Shown here piece by piece: positions 22,810 through 35,845 of a stretch of 64,000 nucleotides of DNA (the first letter of the stretch is position 1; every line of letters starts with the position of its first letter). This stretch comes from Coenobita brevimanus (Eukaryota; Arthropoda; Malacostraca; Decapoda; Coenobitidae), in assembly GCA_032717465.1 (NCBI GenBank), contig CM064670.1, positions 15,892,931 through 15,956,930 on the forward strand. The letters are read 5' to 3'. Under the pieces are notes generated by a model, which made no database searches, had not been told where the DNA came from, and worked only from the letters and a program-made list of their open reading frames with translations. The position numbers and the translations under genes are program-made.

Positions 22810-23880
22810 ATCGATGGAGTTAATCACCCCCCTTCTGTCAGTGGCACTTGCTTGGCTTTGTGATGGAGCGGTATACATGTATAAGAATTTCTATAGAATG
22901 AACACTGAGTTGAAAGAAGATTGGTGTTATTCAAACATGTAGTACTTATGAAACTCGCTTTGACCCATTGTCCACCGGGAGATATATATGCAACGAATAA
23001 AATTACCAAATGTTAGTCAGACTCTCCTGGTGTTAACCAAAGTAAAAACCCAGACTTAAGAAAACGGTCTTTTTATTTCACCTGAGTGGGTATGGTTTTC
23101 CCTGTTTGTGACAGTTATTATTACCTGACGTTGTTGAGAATGACACAAATGACACCCATATTAAACCGTCGGGCGAGGCATTCCCCTGTCATGAGTAGGA
23201 TCGTTTGTCGTTAGCCAAAGTAAAATTCATATTCAACACTGTCGGGCAAAGACTCTCCCTGTAACAATTAAAGTCAAATGATAATAGCCAGAACCACTTT
23301 CCCTGTACAGAGGTATTATCGTCTGACGTTCGACGGAGCAAACCTTTAAAGATGCCATAGATGAAGACATCATCTTCACAACAATGATTCTTACACATTT
23401 GATTTTTATTACTGTTCCATGTTGGGAGGGCTTAGAGGAGACCTTTTATATAATAGTTAGGGCTAATGAAGGCTATGCTTAACTCCTGCCGTTCAAATTC
23501 CCCTTCAAGCCATACAAAGGTGTCTAGTGATAGCGAGAATTAATGAGAGAGTTTGTTCTCATTGTGACAGTAAGAAAGGATGAGAACAAAGAGGTGAAAA
23601 AGGTTATCAAACCTTTTACATGAAGAGTAGTTATCCTGTAATTAGCAAAATCATTTGGTCGAACCAGAACAACATCTACACATACACATATTTAAGGTCA
23701 GAAGTTTCGCAGTATTTGTGTGATGTTAGTATGAGGAAATAGAGTTGCCATAATCGATTTTTTCTGTTATAAGCTAAAGGTATTAAACAGATATAGGTTA
23801 TGAAACATTCCCCAGGGAGTTCCCCCGTGTCAGAAAAGAATGTTTGCTGTTTGTCGGATAACAACTAAATCTGAACTTTA
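22810..23880. other. No gene; vague repeat structure
   Basis: Between about 22960 and 23350 loosely similar blocks recur (GTCGGGCGAGGCATTCCCCTGT, GTCGGGCAAAGACTCTCCCTGT, AACCAAAGTAAAA), suggesting an old tandem array with units near 90 bp. No coding signal. Confidence 0.35.
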
Positions 23881-23884
23881 AAAC

Positions 23885-24100
23885 TGGTGTTGGGGAGGGT
23901 CGCCTTCACGCAGTGGCACCTGTAAACCGAGCAGCTTATACATCATACAAACTTAGGCTACCTCTATCCTCAGACCCCGAAGGGAGATTGGTGGAATGCT
24001 GGAGAACGACAGCTTTAGCCTACAGTCCACCGAATTCACGTTTAGATGATCCTGGTACCACAACTATAACATTTACGAGTAAAATTGTGTGGTAAACCCA
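23885..24100 (+). repeat. SINE-A copy
   Basis: Same order of blocks as at 37530: GGGAGGGTCGCCTTCACGCAG, CCCCGAAGGGAGATTGGTGG, then TTTAGATGATCCTGGTACCAC as the diverged 3' tail. Confidence 0.6.
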
Positions 24101-24379
24101 TCACTATATTCTGGTCATGGATTCCATGACTATTTCATAGTAGGTAAAGTAAAACTTTTAGTACTTTTTTCTTTTTAACATACCCAAAGTTGACCTATTA
24201 TTATGAAAATTTGTTTGTAGCTGGTAGAGGCCAAGAATCACATAACTCCTGGCTGAAAGAGATTAAGTTCCTCAATCAAAAGTACCTTACCAGCAACACC
24301 GAATCTCACGTCCCCACCTTCAGGATGAAACGTACCTTGTTATCCCCGCCAACGAAACTGGAGGAGGTTATGATTTCAC

Positions 24380-24860
24380 CTATGTTTGTCTGTTTGTTTT
24401 TTGTCCACAAGATATCTCCAAAAGTTCTCTATGAAACTCAATGAAAGTTCGTTGAAGGGTGGGCCATGGGGCAAGAAAGAACTTATATAATTTTGGGGCG
24501 GATCCGTATCAAGATCCGGAGTATCCCGCACAATATCTCCAAAAGGTCTCAATGAATTTCAACGAAATTTTGTGGAAGGGTGGGCCGTGGGCCAAGAATT
24601 AATTAAATTTGGGGTGTCTCCGGATCTTAATCCGGGTCCTATGTATCCCGCACAATATGTCAATAAAATTCTTAGTGAATTTCAATAAAATTTTCTGGAA
24701 GAGTGGGTCATGGGACATGGAAAAATTGATTAAATTTGGGGTCGAATCCGGATCCTATTTATTCCACACAATATCTCCACGGATCAGGATCCGGATCCTA
24801 TGTATTCCATACAGTATCTCCATGGATCAGAATCCGGATCCTTTTTAATGGCAATGGCAT
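24380..24860 (+). repeat. About 121-bp tandem repeat
   Basis: ATATCTCCA-type anchors at about 24412, 24533, 24655 and 24771 give units of 121, 122 and 116 bp. Each holds GGAAGGGTGGGCCATGGG, AAATTTGGGG and a GGATCCGG block. The array ends in a short partial unit near 24811. Confidence 0.75.
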
Positions 24861-24929
24861 TGGAGGAAGTATGCGCTCTCTGAGTGCTTTCTAATTTTAT
24901 TATTAACTTAATCCTGGTAAAAAGGTCAG

Positions 24930-25830
24930 AAAGTGAGGGCTTGTATGAATATTGTCAGATTTGGAATTAGGAACTAGTGGAGTGCGCCAGGGTTCAGTGG
25001 CCTGTCCTCTCTTGTTTGTCATATGTGAATATGTCTTAATGTTAGTAAATTCTCGATGCCAGAATACTGTGATGTATCAGTAAATCAACAGACGACAATG
25101 GTAACTTTCAGAGGGACTTTAAATGATAAACGGGCCAAAGGATTGATAAATAATATTAAGTGCAGAAAAACAAACGATGTGGACAAGTCAATTGGAGACC
25201 ATAAATGAAAATTACTTAATGCAAAAGTTAATGCATTAGAACGTGAGAGGCACCACGGACAACTTTTGAAGAAATATAAAAATCTAAAGAGCAGTGTATT
25301 AATGCAAAACATAATGCAAGGTTCTAGGCTGTAAGTAACTTGAGAAACAGGGCATCCAGTTATCAGTACAGCTTCATTTTGCCTGAACAAAGTCACATTT
25401 AGATTATGCAGTGCAGTTTCGGTGTCCCTACTAAGAAATATATATGAATTACTTTGAAAAAGTGAGGTGAAAACTGACTAAAGATCTAATAACAGGAACC
25501 TTTCCCATGGAGAGAAACCGAAAAGATAAAATGTGCAATTCACAAAGGCGCAAAGGGGTTACTTAGCTGACATGTGTAAGTAGATTAAATTATTAGATAA
25601 AGGATATTATGGTAGGATTTCAAAAGTGAGAAGAGAAAGAAAACTCAAGCAATGATTGCAAATTAGGGAAAAAAAAAAAAAAAAACAGCCTGAATAAGGA
25701 GATAGGAACTGGTTTGGAAACAGAGCAGTGGATGGCTGGAATAAGTTATCCAGTGATATAATCTGTGCTCCTTCCACTGAATTTCAGGAATACTCTGCTG
25801 GCTTGACTGTCATCTGATTAGACAGGGTTG
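24930..25830 (+). pseudogene. LINE RT fragment, heavily decayed
   Basis: 24970-25060 reads SGVRQGSVACPLLFVIC-like, the RT block before the active site. 25280-25430 keeps NAKHNAR, ASSYQ and FILPEQSH, and 25490-25760 keeps scraps such as RNRKDKMCN and QWMAGI. Order and spacing fit a CR1-like RT C-terminus. There are many stops. Confidence 0.5.
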
Positions 25831-27060
25831 GTTATAAAACTCGTCTCGTTCCAGTCACTAATTTGTTCAGTACAGGAACATTACAATCTTTTTTTCCAAG
25901 TTAGATTACAGTAGTAAATGTTTTCCTCTCGTCCTTTCCTATAAAATTGCCATGTCAGTCTTTCTATATTGCATGTGTTCCTTCTCACTTATTTCTGCCG
26001 GTTTCGACTGGAGAGATTGGTGTACGGGAGGAGGGGGGGAGACATAGTACTGTTACCCTCTCGTAATCGTCGTTGTTTTTGACAGGAGCTGCATAGCCTT
26101 GGTAAACCGGCCTCCGGCAGTTATACTTTTTTATGTTGTTCCATTGCCACGGAAGCACATTAGAATTTTATCCAGATTAAGTACGACCGATTATTTTTTC
26201 TAAGGACTAGTCTGCATTTCGTGTTCTCAAGCTGTCCTCTTTAACCCATCTGGAGCCTAAAGCTGCTGCTGAATGACCTGGTACTCGGCTCTGCAGTGTC
26301 ATCACGAAGACAGGAAATCAACAGATCAGTTTTTCATATCTCTAAGGCAGCTGGAGTGCGTGTGTGATTGTCAGTAATAACCACCAGCTGTGTCTGTGTC
26401 CATGACATTACTTGCATATTTCTTTAAGTTTGGCTGAAGTATGTTTTACGTTGCCATTTGCAATTTCTATACCTGTCAAATCCACAGTGATTTCAGAAAA
26501 ATTGTCAGACCTCCGTTCCTACCCATAACGCTGACGTTCTAGTTTCTGTAATTTAAGGTAGTAGTTTTATGGGAAAATTTTATATTTTGGACCACATAAC
26601 TTACAGTTAAACTTAGGGTTTACAGTGAAGTATTTCAAACTGATTCCAAGAAAAATCCGATCTAATTTGACTACCGTAAGTTTATTCTATTTAGTACTAC
26701 GATGTACTTGGTATTTTTATTTGCTACCACCAGGCGATTTTATTAAGCTTAGTAGCTGTCCCGTCGTTATGAAGAAGTTAGGGGTGCAGTCTTAAAAAAA
26801 ATGGCTGGCCTACACGTCGCCATTCTATATTACAGCAACCTAAGGAAGTGATATACTTTGGAAGCAAAATATACCAGTAAGATAATTAGCAGTGGTGGTG
26901 TATAAGAGGTGTGCGGTGTGATGAATGTTACTACCTGAATATGCTATGGCGGCTCAGGTGTGAGGTGGAGAGAGGTGAAAGGAGCGGAGGTGAGGTGAGC
27001 CGGGAGGTTGCTGGGGTACTGATACAAGTTGGGGCTCTCACTGTCTTGTCTCCTCCCTTT
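25831..27060. other. No gene recognised
   Basis: No coding signal found. One diverged dispersed motif (GGCGATTTTATTAAGCTTAG) near 26727. Confidence 0.4.
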
Positions 27061-27064
27061 CAGC

Positions 27065-27108
27065 CATCATCATCATCATGATGATGATGATCATCATCAT
27101 CATCACCG
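27065..27108. repeat. ATC/GAT palindromic microsatellite
   Basis: A CAT run turns into a GAT run and back into a CAT run within about 40 bp, so the strand can fold on itself. Confidence 0.9.
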
Positions 27109-27189
27109 TTAATAAACAAGACAGAGTGGTTCCCAGCTACTACAGGGAACAGCCTGAGAATATGAATACTGCATCACCTAGCCACCCAG

Positions 27190-27560
27190 GAAAACTAAGT
27201 TAATGATAACCATATAACCAAATGGACGCCTGGTGGTCAAGCAGTTTATGGCCCTCAGTTACGTTTCATGATAACCATACAACCAAAAGGAAACCTGATG
27301 GCCCACTGGGTTAAGCCACTTCAACCGGATGTGGATGCATTAAGTTTTAAAATACATCCGAGGGGTGATTGGAGTATATTGCCGACAAAACACTACTCAG
27401 GAACTTGCGACTGGGCAACCTCTCCTAAAATATCTGAAATTGGTAGTCCAGCTCCGGGCCCCTACGCTCCTGATGGAAAAACAGAGGACTGGATGACATC
27501 AACAGATCATCGTATACAGCCTCATTTAGAGTCGTATTTTAGGTGGCACAGATGACTTCG
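27190..27560 (+). repeat. SINE-B copy
   Basis: Shares GTAGTCCAGCTCCGGGCCCC, TACGCTCCTGATGGAAAAA and GACTGGATGA with 43770-44010. A head segment (GATAACCATACAACCAAAAGG) is present twice in tandem at 27207 and 27271. Confidence 0.5.
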
Positions 27561-28030
27561 TAGCGTCTCTTCATTAGCGATTATTGAGTCTATTGAATCT
27601 TTCCATCCTCTTGTTTCGTTTCTGAGGCAGACTATGTCGCTACAAAAATCTGTAAATCACATAGAGGAGACTAGCAAAGAAAAGGTGTTATGAAGCCTTT
27701 AATGGCGATGAGTAAGCGACTGTTAGATCTGTGAGGAAATTACTCATTACACACAGACGTTTCAGCAAAGTTTATAAATAGTACAGCACAGAGCCAGTAT
27801 CCCTGCAGAGTTCTTGTGATTTACTTAGTGATTTTATCCTGCACCGACTGGGATAAGCGACTGAGGTGTTGTGTTGTGCTGAAACGTTGATGATATGAAT
27901 GATAGATGATGGAATGCCTTAAGAATAGTAATTAAAAAAAAAAGTCGATTCCTAAGGGCTTTTGCGATTGTATGAGCAAACAAAACAAGCGGGAGCACTG
28001 ACATACATATAATAAGGTGACAGAACGCGT
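27561..28030. other. No gene recognised
   Basis: No coding or repeat signal that I can name. Confidence 0.4.
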
Positions 28031-28305
28031 CACCAAAACTAATTTATCTCAGAATCTATTGAACCTTCTACAGACCTACGCACATCGCTGGAAAGCTTCT
28101 GGAAAAGTAATAGATGTTACTTTAGCGTTTCTTAAAACTCACAGCCATCTTGCTGAAAAAAGCGCTAAACTAAGCACCAAAACCGAGTTTTCTTAGAAAC
28201 CACTGCAGCTACAGCTGATCCACACACATTGTTGAAAACCTTATGAAATAGTAATAGGTGTCACTAAAGTGGCTTTTCGCAAAATCTACCACCATTATGC
28301 TGAAA

Positions 28306-28369
<64 letters not shown>

Positions 28370-28450
28370 CGCCAAATGGAGCACCAAAACTGTTATTTCA
28401 TAAGTTATGAAAGTTACAGTGGACGTACGTACACACATCGTTAGGAAAAA
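28031..28450 (+). repeat. Degenerate tandem repeat with embedded GA microsatellite
   Basis: Units begin CACCAAAAC at 28031, 28175 and 28382. The second unit carries a GA run (28309-28366) between TGCTGAAAAC and the next unit start, where the first unit has only AAAGCG. The GA tract expanded inside one unit. Confidence 0.7.
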
Positions 28451-29109
28451 AAGAAATCATTAGCAAGCTTCTGTGGTGGATCACGTTCTTTACGTGCAGT
28501 TGTAGTCGTCTACAGCTTAATATTCATTACCTTGCATACTTCTATAGACCACTGATTCCTGTTGCTTATTAGATACCTGTTAACTACAAAACACTCATTT
28601 ATTATCAAGGTCCTTTGTGTTTTCCATGCAGCAAATTTTAGCTTTACATTTAACAAATATCAAATAACGAGATGGTGACCTTAGTTTTGCAATACTATAC
28701 CATAACACTCGTACATACGGTGTATCGTCGATGGACACTTGGTTGTGGTGGACATTGGCTTCGTCTTTAATCGATTGGTGGAAGGACAATTAGTGGTGAG
28801 AGGTGGTGGCCGCGTCGGTGGACAGGTGGTCTGTTATCTTAATGCTCACTAAAAAGGTCTGTCCGTCACAGTCAAATAACCAAACCTACACCACGCCTCT
28901 GTCTGCCAGTCTTCTGCATCACCTTTTGTACTGAATCCTTGTTTCCATCCAACCATCTTTCTTAACCTGCACCATACCACTGTCCAACACTGCCTTTTGT
29001 TTCATCTTATGTGCCTTGCATCTCTCCAACCCATCTCCTAACCCACACCAAACCACTGTCTACTACCACTGTCTTCTGTATCATCATTTATACCTTGTGT
29101 CCGTCCTTC
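28451..29109. other. No gene recognised
   Basis: Plain sequence without a recognisable product or repeat. Confidence 0.4.

Positions 29110-29191
<82 letters not shown>
29110..29191. repeat. CT/CA compound microsatellite
   Basis: CT run about 29110-29145 followed by a CA run to 29191. Confidence 0.97.
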
Positions 29192-29192
<1 letters not shown>

Positions 29193-29397
29193 ACTAACAG
29201 ACTTCATTATCTCACCCCTGGAGCTAATAATAAGTGCTACTTCAGAGGACGAAGCTGGATGTGATACTAAAATGCAATCCCCACTACGCACCCTTCTACT
29301 TCAGACTCAGTAAAAGCTACCTCCATCCTGTCATTACTGCTTCTTTTATTATTCCTGAAATTGATTGGACAAGGTTGTTGCTTGGTATACGCGTGAT

Positions 29398-29407
29398 GGA
29401 GGAGGAG

Positions 29408-29442
<35 letters not shown>

Positions 29443-29515
29443 GGAGGAAGAAGAAGAAGAAGAGGAGGAGGAGGAGGAGGAGGAGGAGGAGGAGGAGGAG
29501 GAGGAGGAGAAAGAA
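29398..29515. repeat. GGA microsatellite
   Basis: GGA/GAA repeat of about 115 bp, open in several frames as Glu, Gly or Arg runs; not a gene. Confidence 0.97.
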
Positions 29516-29925
29516 AACAAAAGATAATTAAAACAGACAATCAGTGTTTGTTAAGTTCTAGTCTTCCCCTACAATACGACCCACAAAAAACGATGTTACA
29601 TCCAGGTCCTCAGTTGTACTGCTGGACGAACAGGACCAAGGGAAAAACAGACTTTTTCCAAGAATCCGACGTGCCCTAGAACAGAATTCGGGTCCTGCCA
29701 GTTGCGGGAGGGATATGTATCACCAACTTGTTCTTTGCTACATTAACTGCACACATTTAAAGTAATAATAGTAGTAGCAGTAGCGGCAATATTAGTATTA
29801 GTAGTAGTTTTTGCTGTTGTTGTTGTTGTAGCAATAGTAGCAGACCTTCTCCTACCACAATCTCTGCATCCCCAATATATTCTTTGATTCTTTGGGACAA
29901 AACCCCACCACAGAGTCTCATAAAG
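29516..29925. other. No gene recognised
   Basis: Short GTA/GTT trinucleotide runs near 29765-29840; otherwise nothing seen. Confidence 0.4.
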
Positions 29926-29929
29926 ACAC

Positions 29930-32335
29930 CCACGGTTCAGACACTGGCATTAACTGGACTTAGTCATCGGCAGAATAGCTACCCTCAACAGTGTTCTTCT
30001 CACACACAGATTCCTCAGTACTGACTGTGATACTGACCACTCCGTGGTGTGCAGCAGTCCGCTTGCAGCTGAGGAAGATTCACCACTCTTAACAAAATGG
30101 GTCGCCCATGCTTTAGTGTTGCCAGGGCAGCCAACCCAGATCTCTGCACACAGCTTATCGATTCAGTGGAACAGGCCTTTGAAGAGAATCTAGTCACATC
30201 CACTGAGCAGAGATGGCACTTCATTCGGGACATCCTCTACGGCACAGCCATGTCAACCTTCGGGAAAAAGGCGAGGAGAAACCAAGGCTGGTTTAAGTTT
30301 AATTTCTCCGACACGGAGCCTGTAATCAAGCCTAAGAGAGAAGCCTTGGTCAACTTCAAGAGAGACCTCTCAGCAAAGAACCCTGGTGCACTGCAAACAG
30401 CAATAACTCCCAAACAGCTGGACAGCCAACGAATACTGGCTGGAACTCTGTCAAAACATTCAATCCTGACAACAGCAGCAACGAGCAAGGCATGTATGAG
30501 GGGATAGAGAAGGCCTTTGGTCTCACTGTTAGCAAGACTGGAAGCAAGTGATGGAGTAGTCATCAACGACCATCCCAAGCAAATGGAATGATGGGCTGAG
30601 CACCACCAAGACTTCTACTCCACAGAGAAGTGGTCACTGATATGGTACTTGACATCATCTCCACCCTGATCGTCATGAAAGAGCTGGACACACTCCCAAC
30701 AGAGGGTGAGCTGAGCAAGGCCACTGACTCCCTTGCACATGGCACCAGGAAAAGACAGGATCCCTGCAGAAGTGATCCAGTTTGGGAAGCCAGTTCTTCT
30801 CAGACATCTTCATGAGCTACTCTGCCAGGGCTGGGGAAATGGATTAGATCCCAAAGACATGCAAGATATCAACATCATCACACTACGCAAGAACAAGTTG
30901 ACTGTTGTGACCAACAATTACAGAGGCATATCACTGCTCAGCATCATCAGCAAGGCGTTTGCCCGAGTGGTCTTGAAGAGGAGGCAGACACTAACAGGGC
31001 AGGCGTACCCCCAGTCCCAGTGCAGTGTCAGAAGTGGGAGTTTCAACCACTGATATCTTCTCACTCAAACAGCTACAGGAAAAAAGCCGAGAACAGAGGG
31101 GGGGGCCCCTATACATTGCCTTCATCGACCTGACCAAGACATTTGACCTGGCTAGCAGAAATAGACTTTTCAAACTGCTGGAGAAGATGGGATGCCTACC
31201 AAAGCTGTTGAACCTTATCTCCTTCCATGATGGAACGTGGGTTACAGTTCATTTTCATGGCTCAACCTCAGACAGAGCCATTCCCAATCCTCAGCGGCAT
31301 GAAGCAGGGCTGTGTCCATGCCCCAGCACTGTTGGGATCTTCTTCTTCCTTGTACTGTCGTACGCCTTCAGATCAGCTGTTGACGGAACGTGCCTACACA
31401 GCAGATCTAATGGCAAGATTTTCAACTTTGCATGCATCAGAGCAAAGACTAGAGTGCATCCCATCCTGATCTGGGAGATACTCTTTGCTGATGATCCCAC
31501 ACACAAGCTGGCCTCCAGAGGCTGATCAGTTCCCTGGCCATGCTTGCAAAGAGTTTGACCTCACCATCAGCCTGAAGAAGGATGACAGCAAAGTCTCCAG
31601 CATAAACATCTCTGACCACACCCTGAATTTGGTCGACGAGATCACGTATAGGGGATCAACGGTTTTCAGAATCTCATCTCTCAACCTAGAGCTCAACAAG
31701 CAGATAGGGAATGACTCTGCTGCCATGGCCAAGCTGTCGAAGAGAGTGTGAGAAAACAGCAAACTCACCACAGCCACCAAGATCTCAGTTTACAGAGCTG
31801 GCAAACTGAGCAAACTCCTCTATGACAGTGTGAGCAGGACTTCCTTCACATGCCAAATTCACTACCGTAGCAGCTTCCATCATTGCTGTCTGCACTGGAG
31901 CCTGGGCATCTGGAAGGACCATGTGACAAATAAAGACATCCTGCCAGGCCAGCTTACCAAGCATGTTTGCCCTTCTCATACAGTGATGGCTGCACTTGCT
32001 TGGTCATGTTCACCGCATGGAGGGCGGATGCATTGCCTAAAAAAGTCCTGTACAGAAGGTTTGCTATAGGCTCCCGGCCTGCAGTGCACCCTGTGCTGCA
32101 ATACAAAGATGTCTGCAAAAGTAACCTAAAGTCTGCTGACATCAGTGTTGACACATGGGAAAATACAGTGGCTGATCATGGTGCCGGGTGATGTGCTGTG
32201 CAAAAAGGGGTCACCATTGCAGAAGAAAAAAGAAACCGACTGTGGGCAGACAGGAGAGAGAGTAGGAAAGCAGGAGAAGCAGCCACCTGGCCACAGCCAC
32301 AGCTGGAGATGGGAGCCTTCATACGATGGTACTGA
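29930..32335 (+). pseudogene. Decayed LINE: endonuclease end, RT and C-terminus
   Basis: The end of the endonuclease is at about 29940-30060 (TDCDTDHSVVC). A linker follows to 30580, then RT blocks: HMAPGKDRIPAEVIQFGKP near 30735, NNYRGISLLSIISKAFARV near 30915, PLYIAFIDLTKTFDLASR near 31105, FADD near 31485 and LTISLKKDD near 31558. The C-terminal YKDVCKSNLKSADIS is near 32105. The frame changes at least five times and has stops, so it is dead. A SINE-A copy directly follows its 3' end. The clade is not assigned. Confidence 0.8.
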
Positions 32336-32339
32336 AATA

Positions 32340-32515
32340 ACTGAACAGTGGAGGGGCAGCTATACTAATGTCCCTTAACTCCCTCCCTATCCCCCCGAAA
32401 GGAGGATGATGGGCTGCTAGAGAGGGACAACTGCAGCCAGCAGTCCATCCAGCTCATATTTCAGATGAACCTAGGGCAACAACTACTATATTGTGGTAAA
32501 CAGTAAATAAAACCC
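32340..32515 (+). repeat. SINE-A copy
   Basis: Shares CCCCCCGAAAGGAGGATG, the CCAGCAGTCCATCCAGC block and the tail TTTCAGATGAACCTAGGGC with 37530-37745. Confidence 0.65.
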
Positions 32516-32544
32516 CCACTTGTAGACGAAGATTTTTTTTTCTA

Positions 32545-35500
32545 TGTGAGGAAGAAGGAACCAAAGGCCATGAGCCCCCAGTGAGAGTTCCCTCCAAGAG
32601 AAAAACAAAATACAAGAGAGAGCCAAATTCAAGATCCATTCATTTTGAGATGCCTTGACACACTGTGTTTGAAAGATTGGAGATCATAGGCAGCAGGAAA
32701 TACAGACAGAGGGAGACAGTTTCAGAGTTGACCTGTTGCATAAATGAAGGACTGGGAGTAACGGTTAACTCTTGCATTAGAGAGTTGGACAGAAAAGGGA
32801 TGAGAGTTTGCTGCTAGACGGGTGCTACGCACCGGTTGTAGAGGTGGAGGAATGCATGCAGACAGTTCAGAGGAGCAGTGACCATTAAAGTAGCGATAGA
32901 AAAGATATAAAGATGCAACAGTGTGGCGAAGAGACAGAGGTTGAAGGGAGTCAGTAAGAGGAGGAGAGTTAATGAGACGAAAAGCCTTTGACTCCACCCT
33001 ATTGAGAAGAGCTGTATATGGGAAGCCTCCCCACACATGAGAGTTGTACTCCACACAGGGGCGGATAAAACCCCTGTATAGAGTCAACAATTGTGCAGGG
33101 GTAAAGAAAGAACGGAGTCGGCTTAGCACACCCAATCTTTTGGAAGCAGATTTTACAAGAGATGTAATATGATCTTTCCAAGATAAGTCCCGAGTAAATG
33201 AAACCCCAAGCATGTTCAAGGGTGATGCAGGATTAAGGTGATTATTATTAAACATTAGTGGGTATACCTGTGGAAGATTTTGATGGGTTGATAGATGTAG
33301 GAACCGAGTCTTAGATGCATTAAAAACAACAAGATTATTTTTACCCCAGTCAGAGATATGAGCCAAGTCAGACATTAGGTGTGCCATAGCCTCATCCCTT
33401 GTTTGTTGAAGTAACTGCTGAGATGAGCATTGCGGGAACCGAATGGAAAGGTGAAGGGTGGAGTCATCAGCGTATGAGTGGATAGGATTTGATGTACAGC
33501 TTAAAAGGTCATTGATGAATAAAAGGAAGAGTTGGTGATAGGACAGAGCCCTGAGGAACACCACTGTTGATAGGTCTAGGAGAAGAACGATGGCTGTCTA
33601 CAACGCTGTTATAGAACGACCAGAAAGGAAGCTAGCGATGAAGGCACAGATAGAAGGATAGAAGCCGTAAGAGGGCAGTTTGGAAATTAAAGATTTATGC
33701 CAGACTCGATCGAAAGCCTTTGAGATGTCAGGTGCAATGGCAAAGCTTTCGCCAAAGTCCCGAAAGGAGGATGACCAGGAGTCTGAAAGGTAGGTGAGAA
33801 GATCACCAGTGGAGCGTCCCTGACGGAACCCGTACTGACGATCGGAAAGAAGGTTGTGATAGGAAAGATGCCTTAAAATTTTTCTATTGAGAATTGACTT
33901 GGAAACTTTTGAAATACAGGACGTTAAAGCAATTGGACGATAGTTGGAGGGTTGGGAGTGGTCACTCTTCTTTGGGACTGGCTGAATGAGAGCAAACTTC
34001 CAGCAAGAAGGAAAGGTACAAGTTGACAGACAAAGGCGAAAGAGTTTGCCTAGGCAGGGTGTAAGCACAGAAGCACAGTAATTGAGAACAACAGGAGAGA
34101 CCCCATTGGCCCATATGCCTTGTTAGTATTGGTATTGAGGCCAGTGATGGCAGAAAATACATCAGCTGAAGACATTTTAATGTCAGCCATGAGGAAGTCA
34201 GAGGCGGAAAGTGATAGAGGAACAGCACCGGAATCGTCTAAGGTGGTATTGGAGGAGAAAGTGTGCGAAGAGATCTGCTTTAACAGTAGAAGAAATAGCT
34301 ACAGAACCATCAGAGTAGAAAAGAAGAGGGAAGGATGATGAGGTAAAGTTGTTGGAAAGGTTTTTGGCAAGGTGCCAGAAGGAGCGGGAAGAATTCGAGT
34401 TGGAGAGTTGAGAGCATTTAGTACAGATGAAATTATTTTTAGCAAAACGAAGAACAGACTTAGCACGATTCCAGGCAGAAACGAAAAGATGATGTGATTC
34501 AGGGGTGGGTTGGCTCCGGTACCTTTTGTAGGCCCTCTCCTTGTTGTGGACAGCATTAGAACAAGCTTGATTAAACCAAGGCTTTCTTGCATTAGTCAAA
34601 GGATATGAGAAGGGAATGTATGCTTCCATGCCTGAGAGAATAACCTCCGTAATGCGCAAGTCACACTCAGATGGCTTCCGGCCATGGAAGCAATAATCAT
34701 TCCAGGGAAAATCAAAGAAGCGCTGCCTGAGGGCCTCCCAATCCGTGGCTCCAAAATGCCACAGACGACGTTTCCCTGGAGGGTCCACAGGCTATACTTG
34801 AGTGATAGGACAGGTTAAGATGATAAGGTTGTGATCAGAGGAGCCCAACGGAGAGAAAAGATTAACAGTGTAAGCAGAAGGATTAGTTGTAAGGAAGAGG
34901 TCAAGTATGTTGGAGCTCTCTCCAAGGCGGTCTGGGATATGGGTAAGGTTCTGTACAAGCTGCTCTATGTCATTAAGGATAGAAAAGATGTAGGCTTGTT
35001 CACCAGGTGGATCAGTGGAAGGAGAGGAGAGCCAAAGGTGGTGGTGAACATTGAAATCTCCTAGAATGGAGATTTCAGAGAAAGGAGAAATGGATAGAAT
35101 GTGTTCCATTGTAGTAGTCGAAGAATTTTTGATAGTCAGTAGAATTAGGGGATAAGTAAACAGCACAGATATATTTAGTCAGAGAATGACAGGAAAGCCG
35201 AAGCCAGAGTGTAGAGAATTCAGAAGAATCGAGTTCAGGAACACGAGGGCAAGATAAGTCGTTGTGTATATATACACAACAGCCACCTTTGGGTTTGAAA
35301 TGAGTATAGAAAAAGTAGGAGGATACAGAAAAGGGTTTGCTGTCAGTTGCCTCAGACAGCTAAGTCTCAGTTAGAAAAAGAAGGTGAGGTTTAGAGGAGG
35401 AGAGGTGGTGCTCAACAGAGCGAAAGTTAGAGGAAAGGCCGCGAATGTTGCAGAAATGAAGAAGAGAGTCAGACAGTGGTTCCAGGCACCTCGACTCGTC

Positions 35501-35845
35501 ACCGGGAGAGGGGCGGAAGGAGGGGGAATTTATGGTCCCCCCCCCCCCGGGGACTCCGAGGCTGGGTGATAAGATGCCATGATTTTTTTTGAATTTTGGA
35601 AAAGGAAGTGTAGTGTGTACTGTGCATGTAGTTTGGTGTTGATAGAGAAACTTGTGTTGGAGAGCATGCTGGCCTACTCTCTGTGTAACTGAGACACTGA
35701 AAAAGTTCAGCAAAGGGGGATGGTCAGGAACTAGTCCTGAGGGCTGATGAAACGGGAGCTCCAGCACTTCCTGTCATCAGCTTCCATCCACCTCGGGAGT
35801 ACTGCCCTGCTCGACTGGTGCTACAGTCTGCTCCTCATATTTACC
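32545..35845 (-). pseudogene. Decayed LINE copy A, nearly full length
   Basis: Read from 35845 down: the 5' region, then the endonuclease start GLSSNF and LFLTET, cut by a TAG at 35360-35362 where copy B has CAG. ISILGDFNVHHHLWL lies near 35060 and SSDHNLI near 34835. A second TAG is at 34789-34791. The linker is FGATDWEALRQRFFDF. RT has NYRPIALTSCISKV near 33930, YGFRQGRSTGDLL near 33830 and an intact HSYADDSTLHLS near 33480. After that come WKDHITSLVKSASKRLG and the C-terminus to about 32720. There is one frameshift near 34260 and two near 33560-33600. Order endonuclease-RT without a separate RNase H suggests the CR1/jockey group. It is not able to code for an active protein. Confidence 0.85.

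Noticed and set aside
24380..24860. CRISPR-like array
   Set aside because: Units are contiguous tandem copies without unique spacers, and the DNA is eukaryotic.
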